Assembly (NCBI RefSeq): GCF_025215095.1
Contig: NZ_JALHAP010000076.1
Coordinates: 186,001-250,000 of the forward strand
Source: Dryocola boscaweniae
GTDB taxonomy: Bacteria > Pseudomonadota > Gammaproteobacteria > Enterobacterales > Enterobacteriaceae
DNA: 64,000 nt
Direction of reading: 5' to 3'
Shown here: positions 18,365 to 31,206 of the stretch, piece after piece
Position numbering within the stretch: the stretch's first letter is position 1
How the letters are laid out: every line of letters begins with the position of its first letter
Notes under the pieces: generated by a model
Database searches by the model: none
Told to the model about the DNA's origin: nothing
Seen by the model: only the letters and a program-made list of their open reading frames with translations
Translations under genes and position numbers: made by a program

Positions 18365-19066
18365 ATGATTACGCCAAGAACTGCCAAACAATGCGGGAAA
18401 GCGGACTACGGATGGCTGCAGGCACGCTATACGTTTTCCTTTGGACACTATTTCGACCCGAAATTGCTGGGCTATGCCTCTTTGCGTGTTCTCAATCAGG
18501 AAGTGCTGGCGCCCGGTGCGTCATTCCAGCCGCGAACCTATCCGAAAGTCGATATTCTGAACCTGATTCTGGAAGGCGAAGCAGAATATCGCGACAGCGA
18601 GGGCAATCACGTGCAGGCCAGGGCCGGGGAAGCATTGTTGCTTTCTACCCAGCCGGGCATCAGCTACAGCGAATATAACCTCAGTAAAGAAAAATCGCTG
18701 ACGCGCATGCAAATCTGGCTGGACGCCTGCCCCGAGCGTGAAAATGCGCTGGCGCAAAAAATTGAAATTGCCGGGGTGGCTCAGCAGTTAATCGCCTCGC
18801 CGGACGGCAGCAAAGAGAGCCTGCAACTGCGCCAGCAGGTCTGGATCCACCATATTGAGCTGGAAAAAGGCGAGCAGCTTAGCTTCCAGTTGCACGGGCC
18901 GCGCGCTTACCTGCAGTCCATTTATGGTATGGTCCATGCCGTAACCCATACGGAAGAAAAAGAAGGGCTGACCTGTGGCGACGGCGCGTTTATCCGTGAC
19001 GAGGCTAACATTACGCTGGTTGCCGATACGCCCCTGCGTGCATTGCTGATAGATTTACCGGTGTAA
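18365..19066 (+). CDS. yhaK: pirin-family bicupin protein YhaK
   Basis: The 233-residue protein matches E. coli YhaK, a pirin-like bicupin reported as a sensor of reactive oxygen. The N-terminal cupin holds DILNLILEGEAEYRDSEGNH, and the family signature GWLQARYTFSFGHYFDPK is at residues about 15-34. The expected metal-binding histidines of pirins are only partly kept, as in E. coli YhaK. The ATG at 18365 is supported by GAGGTCAAG upstream and by family length; a longer reading overlaps yhaJ on the other strand. Confidence 0.93.
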   Translation: MITPRTAKQCGKADYGWLQARYTFSFGHYFDPKLLGYASLRVLNQEVLAPGASFQPRTYPKVDILNLILEGEAEYRDSEGNHVQARAGEALLLSTQPGISYSEYNLSKEKSLTRMQIWLDACPERENALAQKIEIAGVAQQLIASPDGSKESLQLRQQVWIHHIELEKGEQLSFQLHGPRAYLQSIYGMVHAVTHTEEKEGLTCGDGAFIRDEANITLVADTPLRALLIDLPV

Positions 19067-19100
19067 CCTCCTGAAAAGCCATTAAAAAAGAGAATAATCA

Positions 19101-19280
19101 ATGAGTAAGAAGAATAACGCGAAGAAGAACGGCATAAAAAAAGCGCATTTATCTGACCCGGCGATAGGTGTTATGGCAACCGCAGAGCCTGAGCTGAGTT
19201 ATGACGACATGTTAAGCGAGCTGGAAGCGATCGTTAGCGAAGCGGATATGCGGCAGGCAGAAGAAGAAACCAGTCTGTAA
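19101..19280 (+). CDS. yhaL: small acidic protein YhaL
   Basis: This 59-codon gene begins MSKKNNAKKNGIKKAHLSDP and ends ELSYDDMLSELEAIVSEADM, RQAEEETSL. The C-terminal half matches E. coli YhaL (54 residues), especially YDDMLSELEAIV. The N-terminal part is Lys-rich and the C-terminal part acidic. GAATAATCA precedes the ATG, 34 bases after yhaK. Function is unknown. In E. coli yhaM and yhaO follow; here murA follows directly, across a shared terminator. Confidence 0.85.
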   Translation: MSKKNNAKKNGIKKAHLSDPAIGVMATAEPELSYDDMLSELEAIVSEADMRQAEEETSL

Positions 19281-19301
19281 TGAGATTTGTAGAGTCTGAT
19301 C

Positions 19302-19333
19302 TGAAAAAACCGAGGAAATCCCCGGTTTTTTTT
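19302..19333. terminator. bidirectional terminator between yhaL and murA
   Basis: AAAAAACCGAGG and CCCCGGTTTTTT pair around AAAT with one A-C mismatch. T runs follow on both strands, which suits two convergent genes. Confidence 0.85.
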
Positions 19334-19352
19334 ATGAGCGGGCCGAGCGAGT

Positions 19353-20642
<1,290 letters not shown>

Positions 20643-20680
20643 TTAAATTCAATCGTTACAACACGCGCGCGGCGGGTTGC

Positions 20681-20935
20681 TCAAAAACCATTTAGTTTGC
20701 GATCGCGATCCCACTCTTGCGGGGTATAGGTCTTGATCGACACGGCGTGAATGCGGTTATCGGCGATAAACTCCATCAGCGGCGCATAAACCGTTTGCTG
20801 CTTCTTCACGCGACTTAACTCGCCGAACAGCTCACCCACCGCAATCACCTGAAAGTGGCTACCGTCGCCGGAAACGTGGACTTCCTGGAGGGGCAGTGCG
20901 CTCATCAGCACTGTCTGAATTTCATGATTTTCCAT
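20681..20935 (-). CDS. ibaG: BolA-family iron-sulfur metabolism protein IbaG
   Basis: The 84-residue protein is a BolA homolog (YrbA/IbaG). It has the class II KH-like fold signature and a conserved histidine in the C-terminal part ([27 protein letters not shown]). IbaG binds monothiol glutaredoxin with a 2Fe-2S cluster and contributes to acid resistance. It lies between the mla operon and murA, in the E. coli order. Confidence 0.94.
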   Translation of the reverse strand: MENHEIQTVLMSALPLQEVHVSGDGSHFQVIAVGELFGELSRVKKQQTVYAPLMEFIADNRIHAVSIKTYTPQEWDRDRKLNGF

Positions 20936-21005
20936 GGGATATATATTCGTCGGTTAATGAATTAGCCACACATCTTAGAGGAAAGTGGCGTCGGCTTAAA
21001 TAAGC

Positions 21006-21036
21006 AAAAAGCCCCCGATCTCAACGGATCGAGGGC
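21006..21036 (-). terminator. intrinsic terminator at the end of mlaFEDCB
   Basis: On the minus strand GCCCTCGATC and GATCGGGGGC form a ten-pair stem with G-T wobble, followed by TTTTTGC. It lies just after the mlaB stop. Confidence 0.82.
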
Positions 21037-21057
21037 GTGAACAGTAACGCTATGAAA

Positions 21058-21360
21058 TTACTGGCTTGTAAAGGCGGGTAACAGGCCGTCTGGCAGATTA
21101 TAAAGTTTGACCAGCGTTTGCAGTTTGTCGCTTGCCCCCTGCAACGCCAGTTCGCCGCCCTGCTTTCTGGCGAGATCAACGAGGTGGATAAGCAACGCCA
21201 GCCCTGCCGTATCTACTCGTGTCAACCGGGCAAGATTGAACGTCTGAACGCCGGCCATAACCTGCGCCCGCTCCTGCCAAAGCGACTGGACGGTATCGCC
21301 GTCCAGTTCACCGGCAAGCACCAGCGTGCTGCCTTCACGTTTCCAGCTCAGTTGCTCCAT
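21058..21360 (-). CDS. mlaB: phospholipid transport STAS protein MlaB
   Basis: The 100-residue protein is a STAS-domain subunit of the inner membrane MlaFEDB complex, binding the MlaF ATPase and needed for its stability. The signature LTRVDTAGLALLIHLVDLA is visible around residues 50-70. The ATG at 21360 overlaps the mlaC TAA by one base (TAATG), a classic re-initiation arrangement. A longer reading into mlaC adds 32 residues with no homolog and is rejected. Confidence 0.93.
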   Translation of the reverse strand: MEQLSWKREGSTLVLAGELDGDTVQSLWQERAQVMAGVQTFNLARLTRVDTAGLALLIHLVDLARKQGGELALQGASDKLQTLVKLYNLPDGLLPAFTSQ

Positions 21361-21989
21361 TACTTTTTGTTTTCCAGAGTGATCGGCTGCTGAGAGATAG
21401 ACTTCAGTTGCGCGGTCAGGCCGTCGATACCTTTGGTTCGCAGGATGTCGCTCCACTCATTTTGTTTGGTGGTGATCATGCTGACCCCTTCGGCAATCAT
21501 GTCGTAAGCCTGCCAGTTACCGGTCTGGCTGTTTTTACGCCACTGGAAATCCAGACGTACCGGCGGACGGCCGTTTGGATCGATAATCGTGACGCGAATA
21601 GCGACGATATCGGCATTACCCAGCGGCTGTTCCGGAGCAATCTGGTAAGACTGACCGTTATACATAGCCAGCGCCTGACCGTAGGCCTGTTTGAGATATT
21701 CTTCGAAAGCCTTGAAGTAGGCGTCACGCTGGGCGGGCGTCGCTTCTTTGTAATAACGGCCAAGGACCAACGCGCCCGCATATTTGATTTGTACGTAAGG
21801 CAGAAGCTCCTGACCCACGATATCGCGCAGATAGTTCGGGTTTTGACGAATTTTAGGCTGTTCGTTCTTCAGACGGTCGAAGGTTTTCTGCGCCGCCTCA
21901 TTCATCTGTTTATAAGGATTGCTTTGGTCCGCCGCCATCGCAAACGGCGCAATCACCAGCATGGCGATCATCACAAGACGTTTAAACAT
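21360..21989 (-). CDS. mlaC: periplasmic phospholipid-binding protein MlaC
   Basis: The 209-residue protein has a signal peptide ([23 protein letters not shown], cleavage after AMA). MlaC ferries phospholipid between the MlaA-porin complex in the outer membrane and MlaFEDB in the inner membrane. Sequence such as [35 protein letters not shown] matches the MlaC/ttg2D family. It is translationally coupled to mlaB and starts 17 bases after mlaD. Confidence 0.95.
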   Translation of the reverse strand: MFKRLVMIAMLVIAPFAMAADQSNPYKQMNEAAQKTFDRLKNEQPKIRQNPNYLRDIVGQELLPYVQIKYAGALVLGRYYKEATPAQRDAYFKAFEEYLKQAYGQALAMYNGQSYQIAPEQPLGNADIVAIRVTIIDPNGRPPVRLDFQWRKNSQTGNWQAYDMIAEGVSMITTKQNEWSDILRTKGIDGLTAQLKSISQQPITLENKK

Positions 21990-22006
21990 AATAATATCCT
22001 CTTTGA

Positions 22007-22558
22007 TTAGTTCGTCGTGCCTGGCTGCGGCGCTGCTGCATTATTCTCAGCGGGCGCCGGATGGGAATCCCCGGAATTTTGATTATCGCCGTTGCCGCTC
22101 TTATACAGGAACTGGCCAATCAGGTCTTCAAGCACCAGGGCTGATTTCGTATCCTGAATAGTGCCGCCGTCTTTAAGGATAGACGAGCCCAGTTCCGGAT
22201 CGTCAAAACCAAGATTCATCGCAAGATATTGCTCGCCCAGCAGGCCTGAAGTACGAATCGCCAGCGAGCTGGTGTCTGGAATATGGTCATAGCGTTTCTC
22301 GATTTCCATCGTGACGCGCGGTAAGTAGGTTTTCTCATCAAGGGAGATATCATCCACGCGTCCGATAACCACCCCGCCCAGACGAACCGGAGAACTGACT
22401 TTTAGCCCGCCGATATTGTCGAAGGTGGCATAAACCCGATAAGTCGGCTCGCTGCGCAGCGAGGTGACGTTAGCCACTTTCAGGCACAGGAAGATGACGG
22501 CGACCAGCGCCACCAGCAAGAAAGCCCCAACCCAAATTTCAAATTTCTTTGTTTGCAT
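22007..22558 (-). CDS. mlaD: MCE-domain phospholipid transporter subunit MlaD
   Basis: The 183-residue protein has one N-terminal membrane helix ([22 protein letters not shown]) and an MCE domain (about residues 40-118, [21 protein letters not shown]). MlaD hexamers form the lipid channel of MlaFEDB. The start [11 protein letters not shown] at 22558 aligns with E. coli, four bases after the mlaE stop. The C-terminal tail is rich in Asn, Pro and Ala and poorly conserved, as usual for the family. Confidence 0.95.
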   Translation of the reverse strand: MQTKKFEIWVGAFLLVALVAVIFLCLKVANVTSLRSEPTYRVYATFDNIGGLKVSSPVRLGGVVIGRVDDISLDEKTYLPRVTMEIEKRYDHIPDTSSLAIRTSGLLGEQYLAMNLGFDDPELGSSILKDGGTIQDTKSALVLEDLIGQFLYKSGNGDNQNSGDSHPAPAENNAAAPQPGTTN

Positions 22559-22562
22559 GAAC

Positions 22563-24166
<1,604 letters not shown>

Positions 24167-24396
24167 CATCCTTCCTTTTTAAAGAGTCTGTTGATTAAGC
24201 ATGGTGTTAAAACGCAGCGGAAACCCATCATTTTTACAGAATATTACCTGCTGCACTTAGCGAAAGCTGGCATTTGTTTTACTTTTCGGACGCATAAAGT
24301 CAGAATTAAGAATTATTGCCAAGCCCTTCAGATCTGTACGCAAGCCGGAATTTTCCAGGCCAGGACCGGCGATTATACCTTAATAAAGGATTTTGC

Positions 24397-25374
24397 ATGC
24401 TGTTAGCTACGGCTCTGTTAATTATCGGTTTACTTCTGGTGGTCTATGGTGCCGACCGGCTGGTGTTTGCCGCTTCTCTACTTTGCCGCAATTTTGGGGT
24501 TCCGCCGTTAATTATCGGTATGACCGTTGTGAGTATCGGCACATCTCTCCCGGAGATGATAGTCGCAGGCTCCGCGGCTCTGCACGGTCAACTGGATTTA
24601 GCCATCGGCACCGCGCTGGGCTCCAATATTACTAACATCATGCTGATACTTGGACTCGCGGCACTTTTACACCCATTTACCGTGAATTCCGATATCCTGC
24701 GTCGCGAATTACCCCTAATGTTAATCGTGAGCGTAATGGCTGGCTTATTTATCTTCGATAATCAGCTAAGCCGAATCGACGGCCTGCTGCTTATCGCGCT
24801 GGCCGTTTTATACCTGCTATTTATAGTGAAGATCGCACGCCTGGCGGAGCAACAGGGGCACGACAGCCTGACGCGGGAGCAAATGGCGGAGTTACCGCGT
24901 GAAGGCAGCCGTTCCGTGGCTTATCTCTGGCTCGCGGTGGCGCTGATTATTTTGCCTATGGCTACGCGCATGGTTATCGATAATGCCACCGTGCTTGCGA
25001 ACTTTTTCGGCGTAAGCGAACTGGTCATTGGCCTGACGATTATTTCAGTCGGCACCAGTCTTCCGGAGCTGGCAACAACTATAGCGGGCGCGCGAAAAGG
25101 CGAAGATGACATCGCCATCGGCAACATCATTGGTTCGAACATTTTCAATATTGTTTTTGTGTTGGGTATCCCGGCACTCATCGCGCCGGGCGAAATCGAT
25201 CCTCTGGCCTTCGCGCGCGATTACTGGGTAATGTTAGCGGTAAGTGCCATTTTCGCACTACTTTGCTGGCGCAAGCCTCGCTCTATCGGCAAGGCGGCGG
25301 GCGCTCTGTTAACATGTGGTTTCTTCGTATGGATCGTGGTGCTTTGGTTTGTGGCATCACCAGTCGTTGGGTAA
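24397..25374 (+). CDS. yrbG: calcium/sodium antiporter-family protein YrbG
   Basis: The 325-residue protein is a CaCA-superfamily (K+-dependent Na+/Ca2+ exchanger-like) membrane protein with ten expected helices. The two internal alpha repeats are clear: GMTVVSIGTSLPEMIVAG with GSNITNIMLILG, and GLTIISVGTSLPELATTIAG with GSNIFNIVFVLG. The ATG at 24397 follows AAAGGA and gives the exact E. coli length. It is the first gene of a long run leading to kdsD. Transport activity is inferred from the family. Confidence 0.93.
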   Translation: MLLATALLIIGLLLVVYGADRLVFAASLLCRNFGVPPLIIGMTVVSIGTSLPEMIVAGSAALHGQLDLAIGTALGSNITNIMLILGLAALLHPFTVNSDILRRELPLMLIVSVMAGLFIFDNQLSRIDGLLLIALAVLYLLFIVKIARLAEQQGHDSLTREQMAELPREGSRSVAYLWLAVALIILPMATRMVIDNATVLANFFGVSELVIGLTIISVGTSLPELATTIAGARKGEDDIAIGNIIGSNIFNIVFVLGIPALIAPGEIDPLAFARDYWVMLAVSAIFALLCWRKPRSIGKAAGALLTCGFFVWIVVLWFVASPVVG

Positions 25375-25390
25375 AGCGGAAACGGAAAAT

Positions 25391-26377
25391 ATGTCACACA
25401 TAGATTTACAGCCGGGTTTTGACTTTCAACAAGCAGGCAAGGACGTCCTAAATATTGAACGTGAAGGCCTGGCGCAGCTTGATCAGTACATCAACGCTGA
25501 CTTCTCTCAAGCCTGCGAGAAGATCTTCTATTGCTCCGGCAAAGTCGTCGTGATGGGAATGGGCAAGTCAGGACATATTGGTAAAAAAATGGCGGCTACC
25601 TTCGCCAGCACCGGTACGCCTGCGTTCTTTGTCCATCCGGGTGAAGCAAGCCATGGCGATTTGGGCATGGTTACCGCGCAAGACGTGGTCATTGCCATCT
25701 CCAACTCCGGCGAATCCAACGAAATTCTCGCGCTGATCCCCGTTCTTAAACGCCTCCAGGTGCCGCTCATTTGCATGACTAGCCGCCCTGAAAGCGCCAT
25801 GGGACGCGCCGCCGATATCCATCTTTGCATCAAAGTCCCGCAGGAAGCCTGCCCGCTGGGCCTTGCGCCGACAACCAGCACCACGGCCACGCTGGTAATG
25901 GGCGATGCGCTTGCGGTCGCGCTGCTTAAAGCCCGCGGCTTTACCCAGCAAGATTTTGCGCTTTCGCATCCTGGCGGCGCATTAGGACGCAAGCTGTTAT
26001 TACGCGTTAACGACATCATGCACACCGGCGATGAAATTCCGCATGTCAGTAAAGAGGCGTCGCTGCGCGATGCTTTGCTGGAAATCACTCGTAAAAATAT
26101 GGGCATGACGGTTATCTGCGACGACCTGATGAAAATCGAAGGTATCTTTACCGATGGCGACCTGCGTCGCGTCTTTGATATGGGCGTCGACTTGCACACC
26201 CTGAACATCGCAGATGTGATGACGGCGGGCGGAATTCGGGTCCGTCCGGGCACGCTCGCGGTAGATGCTTTGAACCTGATGCAATCCCGCCATATTACTT
26301 CAGTGCTGGTTGCCGATGGCGACCAACTGCTCGGTGTGGTACATATGCACGATATGCTGCGCGCAGGCGTGGTTTAA
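25391..26377 (+). CDS. kdsD: arabinose-5-phosphate isomerase KdsD
   Basis: KdsD converts ribulose 5-phosphate to arabinose 5-phosphate, the first step of Kdo synthesis for LPS. The 328 residues form an N-terminal SIS domain (GMGKSGHIGKKMAATFASTGTPAFFVHPGEASHGDLGM) and two C-terminal CBS domains (NDIMHTGDEIPHVSKEA, and VMTAGGIRVRPGTLAV). The ATG at 25391 gives the E. coli length and follows GGAAACGGAAA. It is 16 bases after yrbG and 16 before kdsC. Confidence 0.96.
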   Translation: MSHIDLQPGFDFQQAGKDVLNIEREGLAQLDQYINADFSQACEKIFYCSGKVVVMGMGKSGHIGKKMAATFASTGTPAFFVHPGEASHGDLGMVTAQDVVIAISNSGESNEILALIPVLKRLQVPLICMTSRPESAMGRAADIHLCIKVPQEACPLGLAPTTSTTATLVMGDALAVALLKARGFTQQDFALSHPGGALGRKLLLRVNDIMHTGDEIPHVSKEASLRDALLEITRKNMGMTVICDDLMKIEGIFTDGDLRRVFDMGVDLHTLNIADVMTAGGIRVRPGTLAVDALNLMQSRHITSVLVADGDQLLGVVHMHDMLRAGVV

Positions 26378-26393
26378 CAAAGGATTAGAATCA

Positions 26394-26960
26394 ATGAGTA
26401 ACCATGAAGCGCCGCTCGATACCTGCTATGGGCCTGTGAGCGCGCGCGTGATGGAGCGGGCGGCAAACGTGCGCCTGCTTATTCTGGATGTCGACGGCGT
26501 CATGTCAGACGGCCTGATCTATATGGGCAACAGCGGTGAAGAGCTGAAAGCTTTTAATGTGCGTGACGGCTACGGCATTCGCTGCGTCCTCACCTCCGAC
26601 ATCGAAGTCGCTATTATTACCGGACGTAAAGCTAAGCTGCTTGAAGACCGTTGTGAAACGCTGGGAATTACCCATCTTTATCAAGGGCAATCCGATAAGC
26701 TGCTGGCTTTTCGCGATCTCCTCGATAAACTCGCCCTGGCGCCAGAACAGGCGGCTTATGTCGGTGACGATCTTATCGACTGGCCGGTGATGGCTGAATG
26801 CGGGCTGAGTGTGGCCGTTGCCGATGCGCATCCACTGCTGACGCCGCGTGCGGATTACGTTACCCGCATCAACGGCGGACGCGGCGCCGTACGCGAAGTC
26901 TGCGATCTGTTATTACTGGCACAAGGGAAGCTTGATGAGGCCAAAGGGCTATCCATATGA
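26394..26960 (+). CDS. kdsC: Kdo-8-phosphate phosphatase KdsC
   Basis: The 188-residue enzyme is a HAD-superfamily phosphatase that hydrolyses Kdo-8-P to Kdo. The nucleophile motif is LLILDVDGVMSDG, and the acidic metal motif is YVGDDLIDWPVM. The length equals E. coli KdsC. It starts after AAAGGATTAGAATCA, and its end overlaps lptC by four bases (ATGA). Confidence 0.96.
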   Translation: MSNHEAPLDTCYGPVSARVMERAANVRLLILDVDGVMSDGLIYMGNSGEELKAFNVRDGYGIRCVLTSDIEVAIITGRKAKLLEDRCETLGITHLYQGQSDKLLAFRDLLDKLALAPEQAAYVGDDLIDWPVMAECGLSVAVADAHPLLTPRADYVTRINGGRGAVREVCDLLLLAQGKLDEAKGLSI

Positions 26961-27532
26961 GTAAAACAAGGCGTTGGGTTATCATCCTGCTGTCGCTTGC
27001 AGCCCTGGTGCTAATCGGCATTAATCTGGCCGATAAAGACATCGTTGCGCCAGTTTCCGTAAACAGTAATGAGCCAACCTATAAAAGCGAACATTCCACC
27101 ACGATAGTTTATAGCCCTGAAGGGGCATTAAATTACCGTCTGGTGGCAGAACACGTTGAATATTTTTCTGAAACAGCCATTTCCTGGTTCACCAACCCGG
27201 TAATGACCCAGTACGATGAAAATAAAGTTGCAACCTGGTCATTACGGGCAGATCGCGCCAAACTAACTAATGACCGAATGCTGTATCTGTATGGCAATGT
27301 TGTTCTCACAGCCCTGACTCCCGATTCGCAGTTACGCAAAATTACCACAGACAATGCGCAGGTTAACTTGATCACTCAGGATGTCGCGTCCGATGATTTG
27401 GTGACGCTGTACGGTACCAGCTTTAACTCCAGCGGCCTGAAAATGCGCGGAAATTTACGCAGCAAAAACGCCGAGCTGATTGAAAAGGTTAGAACATCCT
27501 ATGAAATCCAGAATAAACAAACTCAGCCGTAA
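26957..27532 (+). CDS. lptC: LPS export protein LptC
   Basis: The 191-residue bitopic protein has one N-terminal helix (WVIILLSLAALVLIGINLAD) and a periplasmic beta-jellyroll that receives LPS from LptB2FG and passes it to LptA. It matches E. coli LptC in length. It overlaps kdsC by four bases and lptA by 32 bases, indicating tight coupling. Confidence 0.95.
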   Translation: MSKTRRWVIILLSLAALVLIGINLADKDIVAPVSVNSNEPTYKSEHSTTIVYSPEGALNYRLVAEHVEYFSETAISWFTNPVMTQYDENKVATWSLRADRAKLTNDRMLYLYGNVVLTALTPDSQLRKITTDNAQVNLITQDVASDDLVTLYGTSFNSSGLKMRGNLRSKNAELIEKVRTSYEIQNKQTQP

Positions 27533-28052
27533 TTTAGTGCTAACCAGTACGCTTTTGGCCGCCAGTTTTTCGGCTTTTGCGCTGACCGGCGATACCGAAA
27601 AACCTATTCACATTGAATCAGATCAGCAGTCGCTGGATATGCAGGGCAATATCGTTACCTTCACCGGCAACGTTGTTGTTACGCAGGGCAGTATCAAGAT
27701 CAACGCCGATAAAGTCGTGGTGACCCGTCCCGGCGGTGAGCAGGGTAAAGAAGTCATTGATGGTTTTGGCAACCCGGCGACCTTCTATCAGATGCAGGAC
27801 AGCGGTAAGCCGGTAAAAGGCCACGCTTCCAAAATGCATTATGAATTGCAGAACGACTTTGTGGTGCTGACCGGCGATGCGTTCCTGGAACAGCTCGACA
27901 GCAACATCAAAGGCGACAAAATTACCTATCTGGTCAAAGAGCAAAAAATGCAGGCCTTTAGCGATAAAGGTAAGCGCGTGACCACCATTCTGGTGCCTTC
28001 ACAATTGCAGAATAAAGATGGCCAGGCGCCGGCACCTAAAAAGAGTAACTAA
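27501..28052 (+). CDS. lptA: LPS periplasmic bridge protein LptA
   Basis: The 183-residue protein has a signal peptide (MKSRINKLSRNLVLTSTLLAASFSAFA) followed by the OstA/LptA jellyroll (PIHIESDQQSLDMQGNIVTFTGNVVVTQGSIKINADKVVV). LptA oligomers bridge the periplasm between LptC and LptD. The start at 27501 lies inside lptC and aligns with E. coli; an upstream in-frame codon adds only seven residues. In E. coli a sigma-E promoter lies inside kdsC; I did not locate it here. Confidence 0.95.
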   Translation: MKSRINKLSRNLVLTSTLLAASFSAFALTGDTEKPIHIESDQQSLDMQGNIVTFTGNVVVTQGSIKINADKVVVTRPGGEQGKEVIDGFGNPATFYQMQDSGKPVKGHASKMHYELQNDFVVLTGDAFLEQLDSNIKGDKITYLVKEQKMQAFSDKGKRVTTILVPSQLQNKDGQAPAPKKSN

Positions 28053-28058
28053 TTCGTT

Positions 28059-28784
28059 ATGGCAACTTTAATCGCGAAGAATCTCGCCAAGGCCTATAAA
28101 GGCCGCCGCGTGGTGGAAGACGTGAGTCTGACCGTTAAATCCGGCGAAATTGTCGGCCTGCTCGGCCCGAACGGCGCGGGTAAAACGACAACCTTCTATA
28201 TGGTCGTTGGCATCGTGCCACGTGATGCGGGCAACATTATTATTGATGATGAAGATATCAGTATGCTGCCGCTTCACGCACGTGCGCGTCGGGGCATTGG
28301 TTATCTGCCTCAGGAGGCGTCGATTTTTCGTCGTCTGAGCGTATTTGATAACCTGATGGCGGTGCTGCAAATCCGCGACGATTTGAGCGCAGAACAGCGT
28401 GAAGATCGCGCGAATGAGCTGATGGAAGAGTTTCACATTGAGCATTTGCGTAACAACCTCGGCCAGTCGCTGTCCGGTGGTGAACGTCGCCGTGTGGAAA
28501 TCGCCCGCGCTTTAGCCGCAAATCCAAAGTTTATTCTGCTTGATGAACCTTTTGCCGGGGTCGACCCGATTTCGGTTATCGACATCAAGCGAATAATCGA
28601 GCATTTACGCGACAGCGGGCTCGGTGTGCTGATTACTGACCACAACGTACGTGAAACCCTCGCCGTTTGTGAACGAGCTTACATCGTCAGCCAGGGGCAG
28701 CTCATCGCACATGGCACGCCGGGGGAAATCCTGGAAGATGAGCATGTTAAGCGCGTCTATCTGGGCGAAGAGTTCAGACTCTGA
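28059..28784 (+). CDS. lptB: LPS export ABC ATPase LptB
   Basis: The 241-residue ATPase energises LPS extraction by LptB2FG. Walker A is [14 protein letters not shown], the signature is [16 protein letters not shown], Walker B is [13 protein letters not shown], and the switch histidine is in [10 protein letters not shown]. It is six bases after lptA and 48 before rpoN. Confidence 0.97.
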   Translation: MATLIAKNLAKAYKGRRVVEDVSLTVKSGEIVGLLGPNGAGKTTTFYMVVGIVPRDAGNIIIDDEDISMLPLHARARRGIGYLPQEASIFRRLSVFDNLMAVLQIRDDLSAEQREDRANELMEEFHIEHLRNNLGQSLSGGERRRVEIARALAANPKFILLDEPFAGVDPISVIDIKRIIEHLRDSGLGVLITDHNVRETLAVCERAYIVSQGQLIAHGTPGEILEDEHVKRVYLGEEFRL

Positions 28785-28832
28785 TAGGGTAGGAAGCATT
28801 AACCTGTATACCTGAGGAAGTTCGCTCTGAAT

Positions 28833-30266
28833 ATGAAGCAAGGTTTGCAACTTCGGCTTAGCCAACAACTTGCTATGACTCCGCAACTGCAACAGGCCAT
28901 CCGTCTGCTGCAGTTGTCGACGCTGGAGTTACAGCAAGAACTTCAGCAAGCACTGGAAAGCAATCCACTGCTTGAGCAAACCGACCTGCATGAAGAAATC
29001 GACACTCAGGAAACTCGCGAAAACGAAGCGCTGGACACCCGTGAGGCTCTTGAACAAAAAGAGATGCCTGACGAACTTCCGCTGGATACGAGCTGGGATG
29101 AAATCTACACCGCAGGAACCCCTTCCGGCACCGGAACTGACTACATCGATGATGAGCTTCCGGTTTATCAGGGCGAAACCACCCAGTCGCTTCAGGATTA
29201 CCTGATGTGGCAAGTAGATTTGACCCCTTTTACCGACACCGATACCGCTATCGCCACCTCCATTGTCGACGCCGTTGACGAAACAGGCTATCTCACCGTC
29301 TCGCTTGAAGAAATTCTGGAAAGCATGGGTAACGACGAGTTGAGCCTTGATGAGGTGGAAGCGGTACTCAAACGCGTGCAGCGGTTTGATCCCGTTGGCG
29401 TGGCGGCGCGCGATCTGCGCGATTGTCTTCTGATTCAGCTTTCACAATATGCCAAAGAGACGCCCTGGCTGAACGAGGCTCGTCTGATCGTCAGCGAACA
29501 TCTTGATCTGCTGGCCAACCACGACTTCCGTAGCCTGATGCGCGTCACGCGCCTGAAAGAAGACGTGCTGAAAGAAGCCATGTGCCTGATCCAGTCTTTA
29601 GATCCGCGTCCAGGGCAGTCCATTCAAACCGGCGAGCCTGAATACGTCATTCCTGATGTGCTGGTACGTAAAGCCCAGGGACAATGGACCGTGGAACTCA
29701 ATTCAGATAGCATTCCACGCCTGAAAATAAATCAGCAGTATGCCGCGCTCGGCACCAGCAGCCGAAGCGACAGCGATTCGCAATACATCCGCAGCAACCT
29801 GCAGGATGCGAAGTGGCTAATCAAAAGTCTGGAAAGCCGCAACGATACGCTGCTGCGCGTCAGCCGCTGTATCGTCGAGCAGCAGCAAGGTTTTTTTGAG
29901 CACGGCGAAGAACACATGAAGCCGATGGTGCTGGCAGATATTGCGCAGGCGGTGGAAATGCACGAATCCACCATCTCGCGTGTGACCACACAGAAATATC
30001 TGCACAGCCCGCGGGGCATCTTTGAACTGAAATATTTCTTCTCAAGCCATGTGAATACCGAGGGCGGTGGCGAAGCCTCCTCCACGGCAATACGCGCGCT
30101 GGTGAAGAAGTTAATTGCTGCGGAAAACCCCGTGAAACCTCTTAGCGACAGCAAGTTAACGACTATGCTGTCAGATCAGGGGATTATGGTGGCACGCCGC
30201 ACTGTTGCGAAGTACCGAGAGTCTTTATCCATACCACCGTCAAATCAGCGTAAGCAGCTGGTCTGA
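28833..30266 (+). CDS. rpoN: RNA polymerase sigma-54 factor RpoN
   Basis: The 477-residue protein has the three sigma-54 regions: the Gln-rich activator-interacting region I ([37 protein letters not shown]), an acidic region II, and region III with the helix-turn-helix and the RpoN box ([15 protein letters not shown]). It directs transcription of nitrogen and other genes needing enhancer-binding activators. It heads the rpoN-hpf-ptsN-rapZ-npr group, which links sigma-54 to the nitrogen PTS. Confidence 0.97.
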   Translation: MKQGLQLRLSQQLAMTPQLQQAIRLLQLSTLELQQELQQALESNPLLEQTDLHEEIDTQETRENEALDTREALEQKEMPDELPLDTSWDEIYTAGTPSGTGTDYIDDELPVYQGETTQSLQDYLMWQVDLTPFTDTDTAIATSIVDAVDETGYLTVSLEEILESMGNDELSLDEVEAVLKRVQRFDPVGVAARDLRDCLLIQLSQYAKETPWLNEARLIVSEHLDLLANHDFRSLMRVTRLKEDVLKEAMCLIQSLDPRPGQSIQTGEPEYVIPDVLVRKAQGQWTVELNSDSIPRLKINQQYAALGTSSRSDSDSQYIRSNLQDAKWLIKSLESRNDTLLRVSRCIVEQQQGFFEHGEEHMKPMVLADIAQAVEMHESTISRVTTQKYLHSPRGIFELKYFFSSHVNTEGGGEASSTAIRALVKKLIAAENPVKPLSDSKLTTMLSDQGIMVARRTVAKYRESLSIPPSNQRKQLV

Positions 30267-30288
30267 CTCAACTGATAAGGAAGACACT

Positions 30289-30576
30289 ATGCAGCTCAAC
30301 ATTACAGGACAAAACGTCGAGATCACGGACGCACTGCGCGATTTTGTGAATGCGAAGTTTGCCAAACTGGAGCAGTACTTCGAACGCATTAACCAGGTTT
30401 ACATTGTGTTAAAAGTGGAAAAAGTTACCCACCTTGCAGATGCCACGCTTCATGTAAACGGGGGGGAGCTACATGCCAGTGCCGAAGGCCAGGACATGTA
30501 CGCGGCCATTGACGGCCTCATCGATAAACTGGCTCGCCAGTTAACTAAACATAAAGATAAACTAAAACAACATTGA
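30289..30576 (+). CDS. hpf: ribosome hibernation promoting factor HPF
   Basis: The 95-residue short-form HPF (YhbH) matches E. coli in length. It promotes 100S ribosome dimers in stationary phase. The sequence MQLNITGQNVEITDALRDFV, then KHKDKLKQH, is typical. The ATG at 30289 follows AAGGAAGAC and sits 22 bases after rpoN; an upstream in-frame codon lies inside rpoN and is rejected. Confidence 0.95.
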   Translation: MQLNITGQNVEITDALRDFVNAKFAKLEQYFERINQVYIVLKVEKVTHLADATLHVNGGELHASAEGQDMYAAIDGLIDKLARQLTKHKDKLKQH

Positions 30577-30661
30577 TAATCCAGGTATCTGTTTACGCCT
30601 CGACGGCTCGTTGTCCCAAGGTCAACGGGCCGTTAGCATAACAGGGTGCTTAGGTGAACTT

Positions 30662-31153
30662 ATGATGAACAACGATTTCGCTCTACAGCTTAGTAACGTC
30701 CTTAACCAGGAATGTACCCGAAGTGGTGTCCACTGCCAGAGCAAAAAGCGCGCGCTGGAAATTATCAGCGAGCTGGCTGCAAAGCAGCTTGGCCTGCCGC
30801 CGCAGATTGTTTTTGAAGCGGTGCTGACGCGTGAACGCATGGGAAGTACCGGGATAGGTAACGGCATCGCCATTCCACACGGAAAGCTTGAAGAAGATAC
30901 TCTGCGCGCCGTGGGGGTGTTCATTCAACTGGAAACGCCAATTGCTTTCGACGCCATTGATAACCAGCCAGTCGACCTGCTGTTTGCTTTACTGGTGCCT
31001 GCCGATCAAACCAAAACACATTTGCACACCCTGTCCCTGGTGGCAAAACGTCTGGCGGACAAAACGATATGCCGTCGCCTGCGTGCGGCGCGCAGCGACG
31101 AAGAGCTTTATCAGATCATTACCGATACTGAAAACGGTAGTGAAAGTGAATAA
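30662..31153 (+). CDS. ptsN: nitrogen PTS enzyme IIA(Ntr)
   Basis: The 163-residue IIA protein of the fructose-type PTS fold accepts phosphate from NPr at H73 in [14 protein letters not shown]. It controls potassium transport, KdpD and other targets by its phosphorylation state. Starting at the first of two tandem ATG codons ([10 protein letters not shown]) gives the E. coli length and puts the active histidine at 73. It lies 85 bases after hpf. Confidence 0.95.
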   Translation: MMNNDFALQLSNVLNQECTRSGVHCQSKKRALEIISELAAKQLGLPPQIVFEAVLTRERMGSTGIGNGIAIPHGKLEEDTLRAVGVFIQLETPIAFDAIDNQPVDLLFALLVPADQTKTHLHTLSLVAKRLADKTICRRLRAARSDEELYQIITDTENGSESE

Positions 31154-31206
31154 TCCGGCTGCGGCATCGCAAATGCCACAGCTTGAGATGTCGGGGGAAT
31201 GATGAC